Made by a program: the position numbers and the translations under genes. A stretch of DNA of 64,000 nucleotides, from positions 4,633,251 through 4,697,250 of the forward strand of contig OZ037773.1 in the NCBI GenBank assembly GCA_964035545.1. Direction: 5' to 3'. Below, piece after piece: positions 27,601-38,122 of the stretch. Source of the stretch: Bugula neritina (Eukaryota > Bryozoa > Gymnolaemata > Cheilostomatida > Bugulidae). The notes under the pieces are model-generated. The model made no database searches, was not told where the DNA came from, and worked only from the letters and a program-made list of their open reading frames with translations. Each line of letters starts with the position of its first letter. Position 1 is the first letter of the stretch.

Positions 27601-28238
27601 AAAATAAGCCAATAAGCTAATATAAATACACTAAGAATACATTTTTATTATGCTGATGTTGTTTCTATCAACAAAGAGCAATATTATTGGGTAGAAATGC
27701 AATAATTTATAACGGAGGAGATAACTCCCGTTTTATGTTTTTTATTTGTTATGGTTGGGAAAGAAGTTATATAGTTCAGAATGTAATGGAAACTGGAGAG
27801 CATTATCAAAACACAATAGAGTATTTTCATACCAAAAATCAACATTCTAAATGCTAGAACAGAAAAGTAGCAGTTTAGAGAATACCAGGTATATGCAAAA
27901 AAGTAGTTTGTCGTCTTATAGGCTCCGCCCACTTTTTTATTTTTGGTCAAAAATTTTGTTAGAGAAAGTTTTATATGTGTACAGCCTTCCTTGAAAATAT
28001 TTTTAATGTCAAACCTAAACTATTCAGAAAATTAAATATTTAGAGTTCCATAGTCCCCCCTTGAAAAATGCTGAACCCCTGTATATCCACCCCTCTCACG
28101 AGAGAACCCCCCCAGATACAAAAAAGGTACTCGCAGATCTGAGATCAGTAGAATGTTGGCTTTGCAGTGATATATAGCAACAAAGGTTAGTATTGATGTG
28201 CTCTACCCGCCCATTTTTGCATGTTGGCACCCCCACTA
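21618..28238 (+). mobile_element. Academ-like DNA transposon, 6.6 kb, long terminal inverted repeats
   Basis: Ends read TAGTGGGGGTGCCAACATGC ... GCATGTTGGCACCCCCACTA. The left TIR spans 21618-22279 and the right about 27596-28238, about 95% alike by eye; the left has an extra copy of CTTAGTGTATTTA. Flanks are ATA at 21615-21617 and ATA at 28239-28241, a 3-bp target duplication (a TA duplication with ends starting GTGGGG cannot be excluded). One complete gene lies between. A 3-bp duplication together with an XPG-type nuclease domain is what is known of the Academ superfamily; the assignment rests on that and not on a search. Confidence 0.8.
22421..27285 (+). CDS. Transposase-like protein with zinc fingers and XPG/FEN-type nuclease domain
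   Basis: Exon model: 22421-22423 (the ATG alone, donor gtaagt), 22635-22778 and 22897-27285, giving about 1,511 residues with no internal stop. The long frame alone has no ATG at its start; exon 2 adds MNFASAKEFLYHY and a zinc-binding set C18-X2-C21 ... H60-X2-C63, repeated as C106-X2-C109 ... H160-X2-C163. Near residues 1088-1320 the order IIIDGMCILHS, VVFDVYSETSIKAQER, HDEADTRLILHA, SVDTDVAIIAL, LTGCDSVSS supplies the spaced acidic residues of a PIN/XPG-FEN nuclease. The C-terminus has a CXC cluster (CKCKKAGCKSKACKCKR). The middle is not assigned and no DDE triad could be placed. AATAAA is at 27331-27336. An open frame plus similar TIRs suggests recent activity. Confidence 0.85.
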
Positions 28239-28510
28239 ATAGCTAAAAAATTAAAATTAGTTATTTTAAATTGGCCAAATTACCGTACCCTGAAAGCTTT
28301 GCTGCGTATATTTTATAGCTGGGATTAAATTTTAGACTATGACCATCTTTTTTTCAACAGTAGTAGCTTTAATCACTCAAATAGGTAAACAAAATATACT
28401 TTTCAAGTATCCTTCACTTAAGAGGAGGCAACTTCGCGAGGTCGATCTGACACTCTCATGGAAAAACGATCGATCTGAGTACATTTCTCAGATCGATCTC
28501 AGCGAGATCA

Positions 28511-29090
28511 ATCTGAGATCGGTACATGGAAAGCCCGTGATGATCTTCCATAATGTTTATTTTCATAGTTGTATCCCTTCCTGTAGTATGACTTTCTATA
28601 ACCATGACCTCTATGACCTCCATGACCTCCGTGACCTCCATAAACTCTGTGACCTCTATGACCTCCATGACCTTTATGACTTCTATGACCTCTATTGCCA
28701 GCTTCTGCTGCTGAAGCTGTAAAAATTCATACATCAATTAGGTATTTTAAAACCTTCATCACATTTTATATAAGTCTATTTTTGTTGCATGCAACTATAA
28801 TAAAAATGCATACTCCTTAACGCATTTCAGTATGAGTCAATTTTCGTAACTCGTTCATTACAACAAATATAATTGAGATTATAGGAGTTTTCTACAGTTA
28901 GTTTCCCAAAATATCAAATATGGGTTAAAACAATAATTTGATGCTATTGTGAGTATACCTATATATAGTTGCGGTTATAATAATGTTTATTGCAAAAACC
29001 AGTCATTTCTTTCTTTATGATACAAATTTATTATACATTGTTTTCAGTTGTCTATGCTATCTAAAGAAAGTGCTAACTCACCCAATGTAC
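28511..29090 (-). pseudogene. Broken His-Gly repeat peptide gene
   Basis: Exon 2 (28536-28716, minus, acceptor tttttacag) encodes ASAAEAGNRGHRSHKGHGGH and about nine further GH-type pairs, then YRKSYYRKGYNYENKHYGRSS. It should end near here as in the intact gene at 32,600, but the frame runs through the foldback end and stops at TGA 28508-28510, adding RAFHVPISD. Upstream, only TACATTGG (about 29,084-29,091) of the signal exon survives before donor gtgagt. It is joined directly to sequence that in the intact gene lies in the promoter about 80 bp before the TATA box (29,092-29,170 matches 31,451-31,527 inverted). So TATA, UTR exon and start codon were deleted, and separately the 3' end was displaced. 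Confidence 0.8.
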
Positions 29091-29385
29091 ATAAAACAAT
29101 GATGATTTATTTGTTAGAGAAATTTCCTGTTGATGACAAAATGCTTCATCATTTCTGTTAATGTTCTTATATAGAATAATGTTATTCTTGATGGACACAT
29201 AGTAGAAAAAATATATAACAGCATATATTTTGGGTGTTATTGATGAATTGATTCAACATTGTGCCAATTGCTTACATATAATATAATATGATGTAACTGT
29301 AATGTTAAAGACTATATAGGATTAGGTATTGGAAATTATTAAAAGAAGTTTAAATATATAAGTCAATAAATCAATGTATGTAAAT

Positions 29386-30540
29386 TCACCAGCTACAAAA
29401 GGATTTAAAGCCAAATGTATCTTTAGTAGTAGGCTTGCAGTCTGGGTTTAAGTAAAAGAAAGCTTTCCATCTGACGCGTATTAAGAATTTCTCAGTCATG
29501 TTAATAATCCGTATTAGATAGTCTTTGTTCGTACTTTTCGGAATATTTTTTAGGGAATATCCAAAGTTTAGACTATTCATTTTTTTGAGAGAGCTCAACT
29601 AAGAAGTATTTGTGCAAAAATAAATTAAAATATAACCCGACACCTAAATTCAACAGCAATAATAAAAATAGAAATAAAAACATATTATGGAACAACCCAC
29701 CTTTTAGTTCAACAGTAAAAACCAAAATAGGAAAGAAATTTCTCCAATACATCGACAAATGCTTTCCACCATCCAACCAACTAAGTAAAATTTCTAATAG
29801 GAAAACCATAAAAATTAGCTATTCATGCATGCCCAACATGAAAAATATCATTGATGGCTCAAACCAACACAAACTCAAAACCGCACACATCCCTACTACC
29901 GCTACTAAACTAAATGACACACAATGTAACTGCAAACTACCTTCCCACTGTCTACTAAATGGTAAATGCTTATACAAAAAACGTAATATACCAAGCAACT
30001 GCATGTGATAAGACAGGACAATAATTCCAGCCATTCATACATAGGACTCTGTTCGACTACCTTCAAAACCAGATTCAACAACCGTAAAGCCTCTTTCCTA
30101 CATGCAGATAAAGCCAACAGCACACAACTCAGCAGACACATCTGGAATTTAAAAGACAACAACACGAAATTCAGCTTAAAATGGAATATTTTAAAAATTA
30201 GCAAATCCTACTCAAACCTAACCAACAGATGTAACCTATGCAGCTATGAGAAATATATAATTTTAAAACAACCGGAATTATCCTCCCTCAACAAACGAAA
30301 AGAGCTCTCCACCACGTGCAGACATAAGCGTAGATTTTTACTTGCGCATTTAACAAACGCTAGTTAAGACATTCCAGCGTAACGATACATAAACAATGCT
30401 AATTTCAAAACAAAATTACTCAACCGTACACACAACGACCTGATGATCGTAGCTTGCACTACGTGAAACAATATTGTAGTCAATAAAATGAAGATCTAAG
30501 TTTATTTTTATATCCAAAATTGTATTAGTACCAAATATAA
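29386..30540 (+). mobile_element. Penelope-like retroelement fragment, internally inverted
   Basis: Minus strand 29598-29386 gives NSLNFGYSLKNIP...RWKAFFYLNPD...TFGFKS, typical of the N-terminal part of Penelope-like proteins. Plus strand 29610-30363 gives the C-terminal part: a Cys-rich linker CNCKLPSHCLLNGKCLYKK, then after a frameshift near 30,000 a GIY-YIG endonuclease (SYIGLCSTTFKTRFNNRKAS), RCNLCSYEKY and LNKRKELSTTCRHKRRFLL. The reverse transcriptase is missing and the two parts face opposite ways with an 11-bp gap. The element sits between the broken and intact His-Gly genes. Confidence 0.8.
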
Positions 30541-30607
30541 ATACTCTATTTTTTGAAATATTGAGTTCTTTTGATTCATTTTTTTAATATAGAAACTATA
30601 TATATAT

Positions 30608-30697
<90 letters not shown>

Positions 30698-30780
30698 CGT
30701 AGCTCGCACTACGTGAAACAATATTGTAGTCAATAAAATGAAGATCTAAGTTTATTTTTATATCCAAAATTGTATTAGTA

Positions 30781-30783
<3 letters not shown>
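30441..30783. repeat. Duplicated retroelement tail split by a TA array
   Basis: GATCGTAGCTTGCACTACGT ... AAAATTGTATTAGTACCA occurs at 30445-30533 and again at 30696-30783 with one mismatch, with (TA)n between at 30598-30694 and another TA/TATG array after it (30,783-30,905). Confidence 0.9.
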
Positions 30784-30831
<48 letters not shown>

Positions 30832-30853
30832 TATATATTTATATGTATATATT

Positions 30854-30906
<53 letters not shown>

Positions 30907-31450
30907 TATATATACTGAACATTGGTAAGTTTATTATATACTAAAGACTGATAAGTGTAGATACTAAGCATTGGTAAGGGTATTCACTGAAATTTTGAAA
31001 GTATATATATTGAATATTTTATGGTTAGCAGAAAAAAATCTAGAGGCAAGCATATATATGTAACAGAGCACCATAGTTGTTTAGTACTCTCATTGTAAAT
31101 AGTTATAAGAGCAACAGATTGCGCAGTGAAATATTAATTCCAAAGTTTAATACTGTAAAAAGTTCTACGTACAGTTTTCAGTAGTATACATTCATGGTAT
31201 ACACAGAGTTGGCAAGATTTTAAGCAAATCTAATTTATAATTGGCTGTATATATTTTTATTTTTTTTATAACTTTCAATACCTATTTTCATAAAAACTTT
31301 AAAACTACAATATCAAATTATATTATAATTTAAGTATAATTTATTATAGGCTATGTTAAATCACTTTCATCAATGACACCTCACCTATAGTTGTTACATG
31401 TATATTTCTACCATGTGTCCATCAAGAGTAACATATTATTTTATAAAAAA

Positions 31451-31660
31451 ACAGAAATGATGAAGCTTTTTGTCATAAACAGGAGATTTCTTTAACAAAC
31501 AAATCATCGTTATTTTATGTTGTTAGGAAGTAATTGATAGCTATTAACTAATCAAATAAGTTTAATGTGACATTTCCAGCCTGGAAGACTGACTAAGAAT
31601 AGTATATATAAAGACCGTGACTGTATTCTCATTTTATTACTGTTCACATTCTAACAGCAG
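31451..31660 (+). promoter_or_regulatory. Promoter and 5' UTR exon of the His-Gly peptide gene
   Basis: TATATATAAAG at 31603-31613. The untranslated exon ends CTAACAGCAG at 31660 with donor gtaaga. Sequence 31,451-31,527 has an inverted homologue upstream of the broken copy (29,092-29,170). Confidence 0.75.
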
Positions 31661-32308
31661 GTAAGAGAGTTGAAGTTTGTTTCTACTCAAACTTCTTATT
31701 TTTAAACTTATTGCAATATTTTGATATAAAATAGATATAACTGTAGATTAGTTTTAATGTAATAATCTCTTTAAACTAATTTTATTCACAATAAATGAGA
31801 ATAATCATTCACGCATACATTTCTAAATAATTTTTATTGATCTAAATTTAATCAAAACAAACTTACTTCTCCAACAAAACTGTACTTATAGCAATTTTAT
31901 ATTTCAAACTGAACATAAGAACTGCTGTTAATAAAATATTTATTTTTAACTATAAAAGAGCATTATTTTGTTGTTGCAGATTTGTGTTGCCTTAGAATTG
32001 GTTTAAGTTTAATTTAATATAGTTGTTTTAAAACTTGTTATTAAAAGTTCCGTGTTACAAGTTAATATGTTGCCGTTCAAAATTCACTATATGTATTACA
32101 ATATATAAAAATCACAGCTACCTGCAGTTAACAATAAGTTTGTTTCTATGTTTGAACTTAGCAAAGCCATTGGAAATATAAATATTCTTTATATCAAACA
32201 TAATATTGCAATTTTAATTATTAATTTCCTTTGCATTTTAGTTATTTTAAACTTTGTATTACTGAATTGAAATTTTGAATATTGTAAGTATGATCTTAAA
32301 TGTATAGT

Positions 32309-32400
32309 TATATCAAAACTCACATAATTCTTTATAAAACTCACTCTTGTAAGTTTATAGTCATCATTCTTGTGAGAAAAACCTTGATGAAAAGCTATCA
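32309..32400 (-). repeat. SINE 3' tail fragment
   Basis: TCAAAACTCACATAATTC ... TTCTTGTGAGAAAAACCTTG resembles the non-tRNA end of the SINEs at 33,206 and 34,992. It lies in the His-Gly gene intron. Confidence 0.4.
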
Positions 32401-32599
32401 AAGTTTATGTAATTATTTATAGTGAAGCCTAAATATAATGTATAAATTAGCAAGTTGATACAATATTGAGAGAATAGTATTTTAAAACATATTTCAATAT
32501 AGTTTACCTACATTCATATTATTTAATTCATAATTTACACCCAATTCAATAGCTTTACATGCAAAGACACAATTATTTATTTATAGAAACATTATCAAC

Positions 32600-32963
32600 A
32601 TGAAGGTTCTTGCTGTAGCTGTAATTGCCATGATTGCCCTCAGTGCATTGGGTAAGTTGAACTTATTTTATATTATTAGAAATTAAAATAAAAGAAAAAG
32701 CTATTTACAAGGAAATACTAATTCTAGTTGCATAATATAATTTATCTCAATACTATCATCTAATAATGACTTCATACAAAAAATAGTGTTTTTGTGAAAT
32801 ATTAAACTACTTTATAAATTTTTCAACAGTTTCAGTAGCAGAGGCTGGCCATGGAGGTCATGGAGGTCATGGAGGTCATAAAGGTCATAGAGGTCATGGT
32901 TATAGAAAGTCATACTACAGGAAAGGATACAACTATGGAAATAAACGTTATGGCAGATATTAA
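32600..32963 (+). CDS. His-Gly repeat secreted peptide
   Basis: Coding exons 32600-32651 (52 nt) and 32830-32963 (134 nt), donor gtaagt, acceptor ttcaacag; 61 residues. Signal MKVLAVAVIAMIALSAL is followed by VSVAEA, then the mature part GHGGHGGHGGHKGHRGHG and a basic tail YRKSYYRKGYNYGNKRYGRY. The tail matches the Gly/Tyr peptide (GGYRKSYYRKSYRY...), so the His-Gly block looks like an insertion by repeat growth at the cleavage site. Six His in GGH/GH spacing could bind Cu(II) or Zn(II), and the tail is strongly cationic. The 5' UTR is in two exons (to 31660; from 32587). The 3' UTR has CTTTGACCTGGACACC and AATAAA at 33100-33105. Antimicrobial or metal-binding roles are inferred. Confidence 0.85.
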
Positions 32964-33205
32964 CCAACTTGCTTGGCTGCCAAACTTTGACCTGGACACC
33001 ACCTCCACTCGCTACTTTGAGCTTGCGATTTCATCAAACTTACAATTTTAATTTTTTTCCAGATTCTAAATTTGTCTCTAACTGATATGTATATCTCACA
33101 ATAAAAATGTTTTTTTCAGCAAGTTAAAGAATGGCATTTTGACAAACATGCAGAAACTGAATATAGAGCATGAATTTTATTGAGTCTCAAAGCAGAACAC
33201 CATTT

Positions 33206-33425
33206 GTAACGTCATAATATCAAAACTCGCACAATTTTATAATCACTATCCTTGTGAGAAACACTTAATGTAAAGGGTTTTTAAAGCAGGCTAAGGACTG
33301 ATTCATATATAGGGCACAGGAGCAACTTTAACTGGATGCTCTTCCTATAAACATCGCCAATGGCCTTTACTGGGGTTCTAACTATAAGGGCTTTAGCCCC
33401 CTGTACCACAGTTGCTCCATCCTTG
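33206..33425 (-). mobile_element. tRNA-derived SINE
   Basis: Minus-strand head GGAGCAACTGTGGTACAGGG with A-box-like TGTGGTACAGGGGGC and a degraded B box (AGTTAGAACCCC), then body GTAAAGGCCATTGGCGATG and a tail shared with 34,992. The acceptor stem is imperfect, so this is not a working tRNA. Confidence 0.7.
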
Positions 33426-34774
33426 CAATACATATATAATACATATCATATACTATAAATTGCTATAAATCAAAATAGGCCTATATGCTATTATATACAC
33501 TATATATACTGTATTATATACTATATACTATATATGCTACAATATCTATGGCATTCCTTATATCAGCTAAAGATAAATAACATCGTTTATTCTAATCAAT
33601 TACTTAATTGAAAGCAGAGAATAATTTTATATGTTTATCTAGTTGCTGCTGTAATATAAACTTAATAGTATAGTTTCATGATATTAAACTAAAGGCGGTA
33701 TAACTCTGCAATATTATCAACAATTCAACACATGACTAAATGGATTGAACAATTATTATTGGGCGAAGTAACATAAGCGCTACTCAAGGAATTGTCCCTT
33801 CTTTATTTTGCCAACTGCTCTAAATGAAATACTGTATTATTTTTTGGCTAGATGGAAAATTATCTTTGCTGCTAGAAATATCCCATTTTCTTAAATCAAA
33901 TGGCAAAACCTAGAAACTTCTAACATTAGTTGCAAAGGTCTCTCTATTTAGATTAGCATTCAGAATTACCTGCTCTTTGATTGGCGACTCAGTTATTTAA
34001 TTATAAATATGAAATTTAAAAAGCTTCAAATAAATATTTCACATGCCTTAATTAGAAACTCAAGTACCTAAAAGAACTGCAATGAGTAAATTTCAACCTA
34101 CTAGACTTGAACAAATATAATTGCTATGCTTTGACAGACCAATTACAAAGCAGTCACTTCTTTATGGCAACAATTAGATCTGTAGCTATTTCAAATATTT
34201 ATGCACATGATTGTTTATTCATTCTCAATAATGAATTTAAGAGAAGTGCATGGACTTTTATAAAACTGGTATATACACTAAAATGTTAAAATGCTGAAGC
34301 CTGCACAACCTTAATTTCAGTTTATACAGCACGATTTTGGATTATATTAGCAAGCATTAATTATCATCCCATGATATGCTGGATCCACACACAAACCATT
34401 AAACTAGCCATTAAGTAACCAGTTTTCAGTTAACTTTCAAAGGTGAGTAGCATACAAATAATAAAAAAAGATTGCTACTATGTATTATAGTTTATTTTAT
34501 AAGCTAATATTTGCCCTATAAAGGTCTTTAAACTACATCAACTGTAATTGTCATATAAATAATATAGAAATATTATAGAAATAAAAATGTATTCCTCAAA
34601 TCTAATTATAGCACAATCAAATTTATTTCATCGAGTTTATATCGAAAAATTATCTATTTATATTATGCTGGCACAGCTCAATTGCAATATATAGTACGAA
34701 TAACAATAAGCCAGAGCTTAGGCTAATGAAATGTTAGTATTGAGGGAGGGCTCCTTGTTCTCCAACCATTTTAA
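33426..34774. other. Intergenic, no gene seen
   Basis: AT-rich, with TATACTATATA low complexity at about 33,430-33,540. The 60-codon frame at 34,107 has no support. Minus-strand AATAAA (TTTATT, 34,622-34,627) probably ends the P450 transcript. Confidence 0.5.
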
Positions 34775-37700
34775 TTATCTTGGTGTGAAGATTATGCCGT
34801 AAGATTTAGGGGCACTAATCACTGATACCACAGGTTCTGTAGTGACCTTTGACCCTCCTGGCAGATGAATGTTGTACCTTTGAAGAAAGTTGACAAAAAA
34901 TAAAAACAGCTCAACTTTCGCAAGACTTTCCCCAAGGCAAGCTCTTCTACCTGCAAAATCCGAAAACAAACAAGATTAAGACATAAACTATTATATATAC
35001 AAAACTCACACAAATGTTATATAACTGCTATTCTTGTAAAAACCCCTGCTAGAAAGGGTTTTATAAATTGGGCTAAGGACTTTTTCAACTGTAACACAAG
35101 ACCAATTATGACTGAGTTCTTTTTCTAGCATCACCAATGGCCTTTACTGGCGATCGAACGCTGACCTTGGGTTTACTAGGTCGACGCGCTAATTCCCTTA
35201 GACCACAGCTGCTCTTTCAAACTATTATATATGAACGCAAAAATGTTTTATCAATACTTTCTTTCATATGATAAGAAGTAAAACAAGCTTGTGCATCAGT
35301 TGTACTGTAACAGAGAAGTATTTTAAATTGACAAATTGTAACCTTGATCGTGAATGTAATTGCTATTTACCGATGCCAAATGGAATTGTTTTCTTCTTTT
35401 TGAGAGTTATGTCCCCGGTGAGGTAACGCTCAGGTTTAAATTTTTCTGGTTCTTCAAAAACTTCGGGATCATAAAGTACGGAAGCCATATTCATGAGTAG
35501 ATCGGATTCAGCAGGTATCAACTACAAATATCTTAGGATATTAAACACAAAAGAAGAGAGTTCCATAATTTTAATCCAAAGTAGGTTGAGAATACATACA
35601 CTGTGTCAAGAGTTTAAAAGTTAACAATTGCAATGAAATTGTTTTTAGACAAGCAAAGAATAGGCCAGTTTTATTTAATGTCTGCTTCCTCACCATGCCT
35701 CCGACATAGATGTCTTTCTCAGCATTGTGAGGTAGAGAGCTGTTTACAATATTGGACAGTCTTTGAGTCTCAGTCAGTACAGCGTCTGTATATGGCATGT
35801 TAAGATGATCTTTATATGTTGGTGGTCTTTGGCCTACAATCATTGTTGGTAAAATATATATTGAGATTGAGATTGAAATATTATGCTCTCATTTAATGCT
35901 CAGCAATGACATTAAGTGATTCAGCTCTTTCACCATGGTCACAAACTTGAGCTGCTAACATTTTGCAAGGCTCGTGACTCCTAGGTGATTCCTAGAGTCA
36001 CTGGAGCTCTCTGGCCTGGTTTTACACACCTTTTAAATATGCTTCAGTAAAACTATAAGTTTCTACTATTGCGTATTGGCTATGGTACTCTGTTCTGTGC
36101 TGATGAGGGGACAAATCTCAAAACAGCTGCTGCACACAGATTGGTGTGTGTGTGCGTGCATGCGTGCGTGCGTGTGTGTGTGCGCGCACATGTAAAGATA
36201 TGCCAACTGATAATTAGTGCAAATTTCAAGATCTCAAACAACACATAAACACACTCACCAATATTGTCATCAATTTCTTTTTGCACTTTTTCTAGCACAT
36301 CTGTATTTTTGCACAAGTAGAGTAGTGCCCATCTTAGCGTAGTTGATGTCGTTTCTGTTCCAGCTGCATACAACTGAAAGCACAACTGGGCGGCATTCTC
36401 AGCTAAAAGAATTTTTAGTTTATTTTAAAGTCTCAACTTGTATTGAAGCTCTAGAGTTAGGAAGTCTCAAGAGAGAAAATTTTTGACATCCAAAGGAAAA
36501 ACATACAGACGGCACAATACCTAATAGCACAATGCAAGTATGCTTATTACTAAAGTGTCTACATGCAGCTAGAAGGAAATAGCATTGTTCCAGTTTAGTT
36601 AAATCCCAATACCTGTTAAAAACTTCATTTCATCGCTTGATATGAGATACTGATCAACCAGACACTGTGGGTTGTTTGCGTCTAACTGCTGTTTCCTTTC
36701 TTCAATGCACTTCTTGATTATAGGCATAGCAACACCCAGAAAGTTTCTTCTTTGTTTTCTAACTGATGGAAAGATGTTTCCGATTAGCGGTAAGTTTGTT
36801 AACATTCTGAATTTAAGTCCTCCATTTATTACTGAATTCAAGACATCCGTAATAGCGGTGAATGCGTCATCTTCGTAATCAAACCTTTTGGCAAATAAGA
36901 GCTGTGATACAACATTAGCAGTGGCCTTGGGAAGGTTACTGTACATGTCAAGTGGCTTTCCTACTGATGGCTCGATGTAGTGTTCAATGTACTTTTCTAT
37001 TTCTTCAACAATTTCTGGTTCAAAAGCAGCTCTGCCCATTCCTCTGTCTCTCAAAGTTAGCAGAGAGAATGTTCTGATTGCTTTCCAGTCGGATGGGTGG
37101 GCAAAAAAGAGTCCTGTATTCAGAAAGATTAAAATATGGTTACTGCAACTACTTATACAATGAATAAAATAATGACTGTACTTGCTTTGTTGTTTACTTT
37201 GCTTTGTAGTTTGCAAGTAAAGTCTTTAAATTAAAACATGTGAACAATTATAAATTACTTTCGATACAAAACCCTAAACCCCCCCCCCTTAGTCAAAAAC
37301 AGAACACTACAGCACAGCCTTGCACAATGGAAGAAACTTATGTTTTTACCAAATCATATCGAAAACATGTGCATAAGGAGGGGGAACAAATTCAATATAT
37401 CAAAGTGCATATACGCACATATATACCATATATAACAAGTATGTGATACTGAAATATTTTTACACATGTATATGAGAGAACTATATTGTAATTTAAAAGC
37501 AAATATTACAAGTTATATTGTATTTACCCCTTTCAGATCTGCTTTTCATATATTTCGTGAAAGTAATGGCCCGTGAACTTGTATGATCTGCTGAGGCAAT
37601 TAGCAGTTGGTGCATTGCATCATATCCCGAGATGACGACTCTTGGATATCCAGCCATCCTCATGGTGAACACCTCAAGAGACAAAACAAATAATATGTTA

Positions 37701-38122
37701 GTATAGTTGTATCAAATTAGTAACTTTGGCTGCGTACTAAACAGTGGGTTCGTTTGCACTGCTGAAAGCATATTTTGCAAGCACACTATGATATACTATG
37801 TATGTTTCAAACCAGCGTTAAACAAAAACTCTGTTTTATAAGCAATTAAATAGGTAATAAAAAAGGATTATAGGCTTCGTGTTTGTAAACTATGTGTAAC
37901 TCATACATCTCCATATATCTTCTTGTACTTCTGACAGAAGTTCACCACTGAACCAGAAAGTATGATCTGGGGAAGATGGCCAACGATAGGAAAAGCAAAT
38001 GGCCCAGGTGGCAGTTTATCTCCTTTGTTTCTGAGGTAAAGAACTGTGAGTAGAGCTGCTATTCCAGCCATAACCACAGTTGCGTAGTGATTAACATCTA
38101 AACTGAGGTACTCCATCATCAT
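34775..38122 (-). CDS. Cytochrome P450, CYP2 clan
   Basis: Seven coding exons on the minus strand: 37907-38122, 37528-37672, 36613-37113, 36259-36402, 35694-35833, 35371-35521, 34775-34950. All junction phases agree; the product has 490 residues, normal for a microsomal P450. N-terminal anchor [18 protein letters not shown], then the proline hinge [11 protein letters not shown]-helix [12 protein letters not shown] (oxygen-binding A-G-x-E-T); K-helix ETQRL (E-x-x-R); PERF region KFKPERYL; heme loop [16 protein letters not shown] with the Cys ligand. The start is placed at the first of three ATGs just after an acceptor (tttacacatgcag). A 5' UTR exon ends near 38533 (donor gtaagt). It is an NADPH-reductase-dependent monooxygenase of the ER membrane; substrate unknown. 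Introns contain a dispersed repeat and a SINE. Confidence 0.93.
34992..35216 (-). mobile_element. tRNA-derived SINE in P450 intron 6
   Basis: Minus-strand head GAGCAGCTGTGGTCTAAGGG (A box), GTTCGATCGCC (B box), body GTAAAGGCCATTGGTGATGC and tail as in 33,206. It sits between coding exons 6 and 7. Confidence 0.75.
35866..36150 (-). repeat. Dispersed 290-bp repeat in P450 intron 4
   Basis: Same monomer as 11,514, inverted, running ATGCTCTCATTTAATGCTCA to GGGGACAAATCTCAAAACAG...CACAGATT, followed by a (TG)/(CG) microsatellite to 36,192. Confidence 0.85.

Larger units (their letters stand above)
21141..28535. mobile_element. Outer GATCGATC-rich foldback element, split by an inner transposon
   Basis: Both ends carry the same inverted sequence: left GGCTTTCCATGTACCGATCT at 21141 and right AGATCGGTACATGGAAAGCC ending 28535, about 44 bp of near match continuing into GATCGATCTC palindromes. 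Inside are further copies of ATGGAAAGACGCC and GATCGATCT (21,141-21,306; 28,439-28,533). It inserted just before the stop codon of a minus-strand peptide gene. Removing the Academ-like element would leave about 0.77 kb without coding capacity. No clear target duplication was found. Confidence 0.6.

Noticed and set aside
32851-33051. Plus frame of MEV repeats, and its counterpart at 28,456-28,737
   Set aside because: Out-of-frame reading of the His-Gly repeat; the spliced frame has the leader, stop and family tail.
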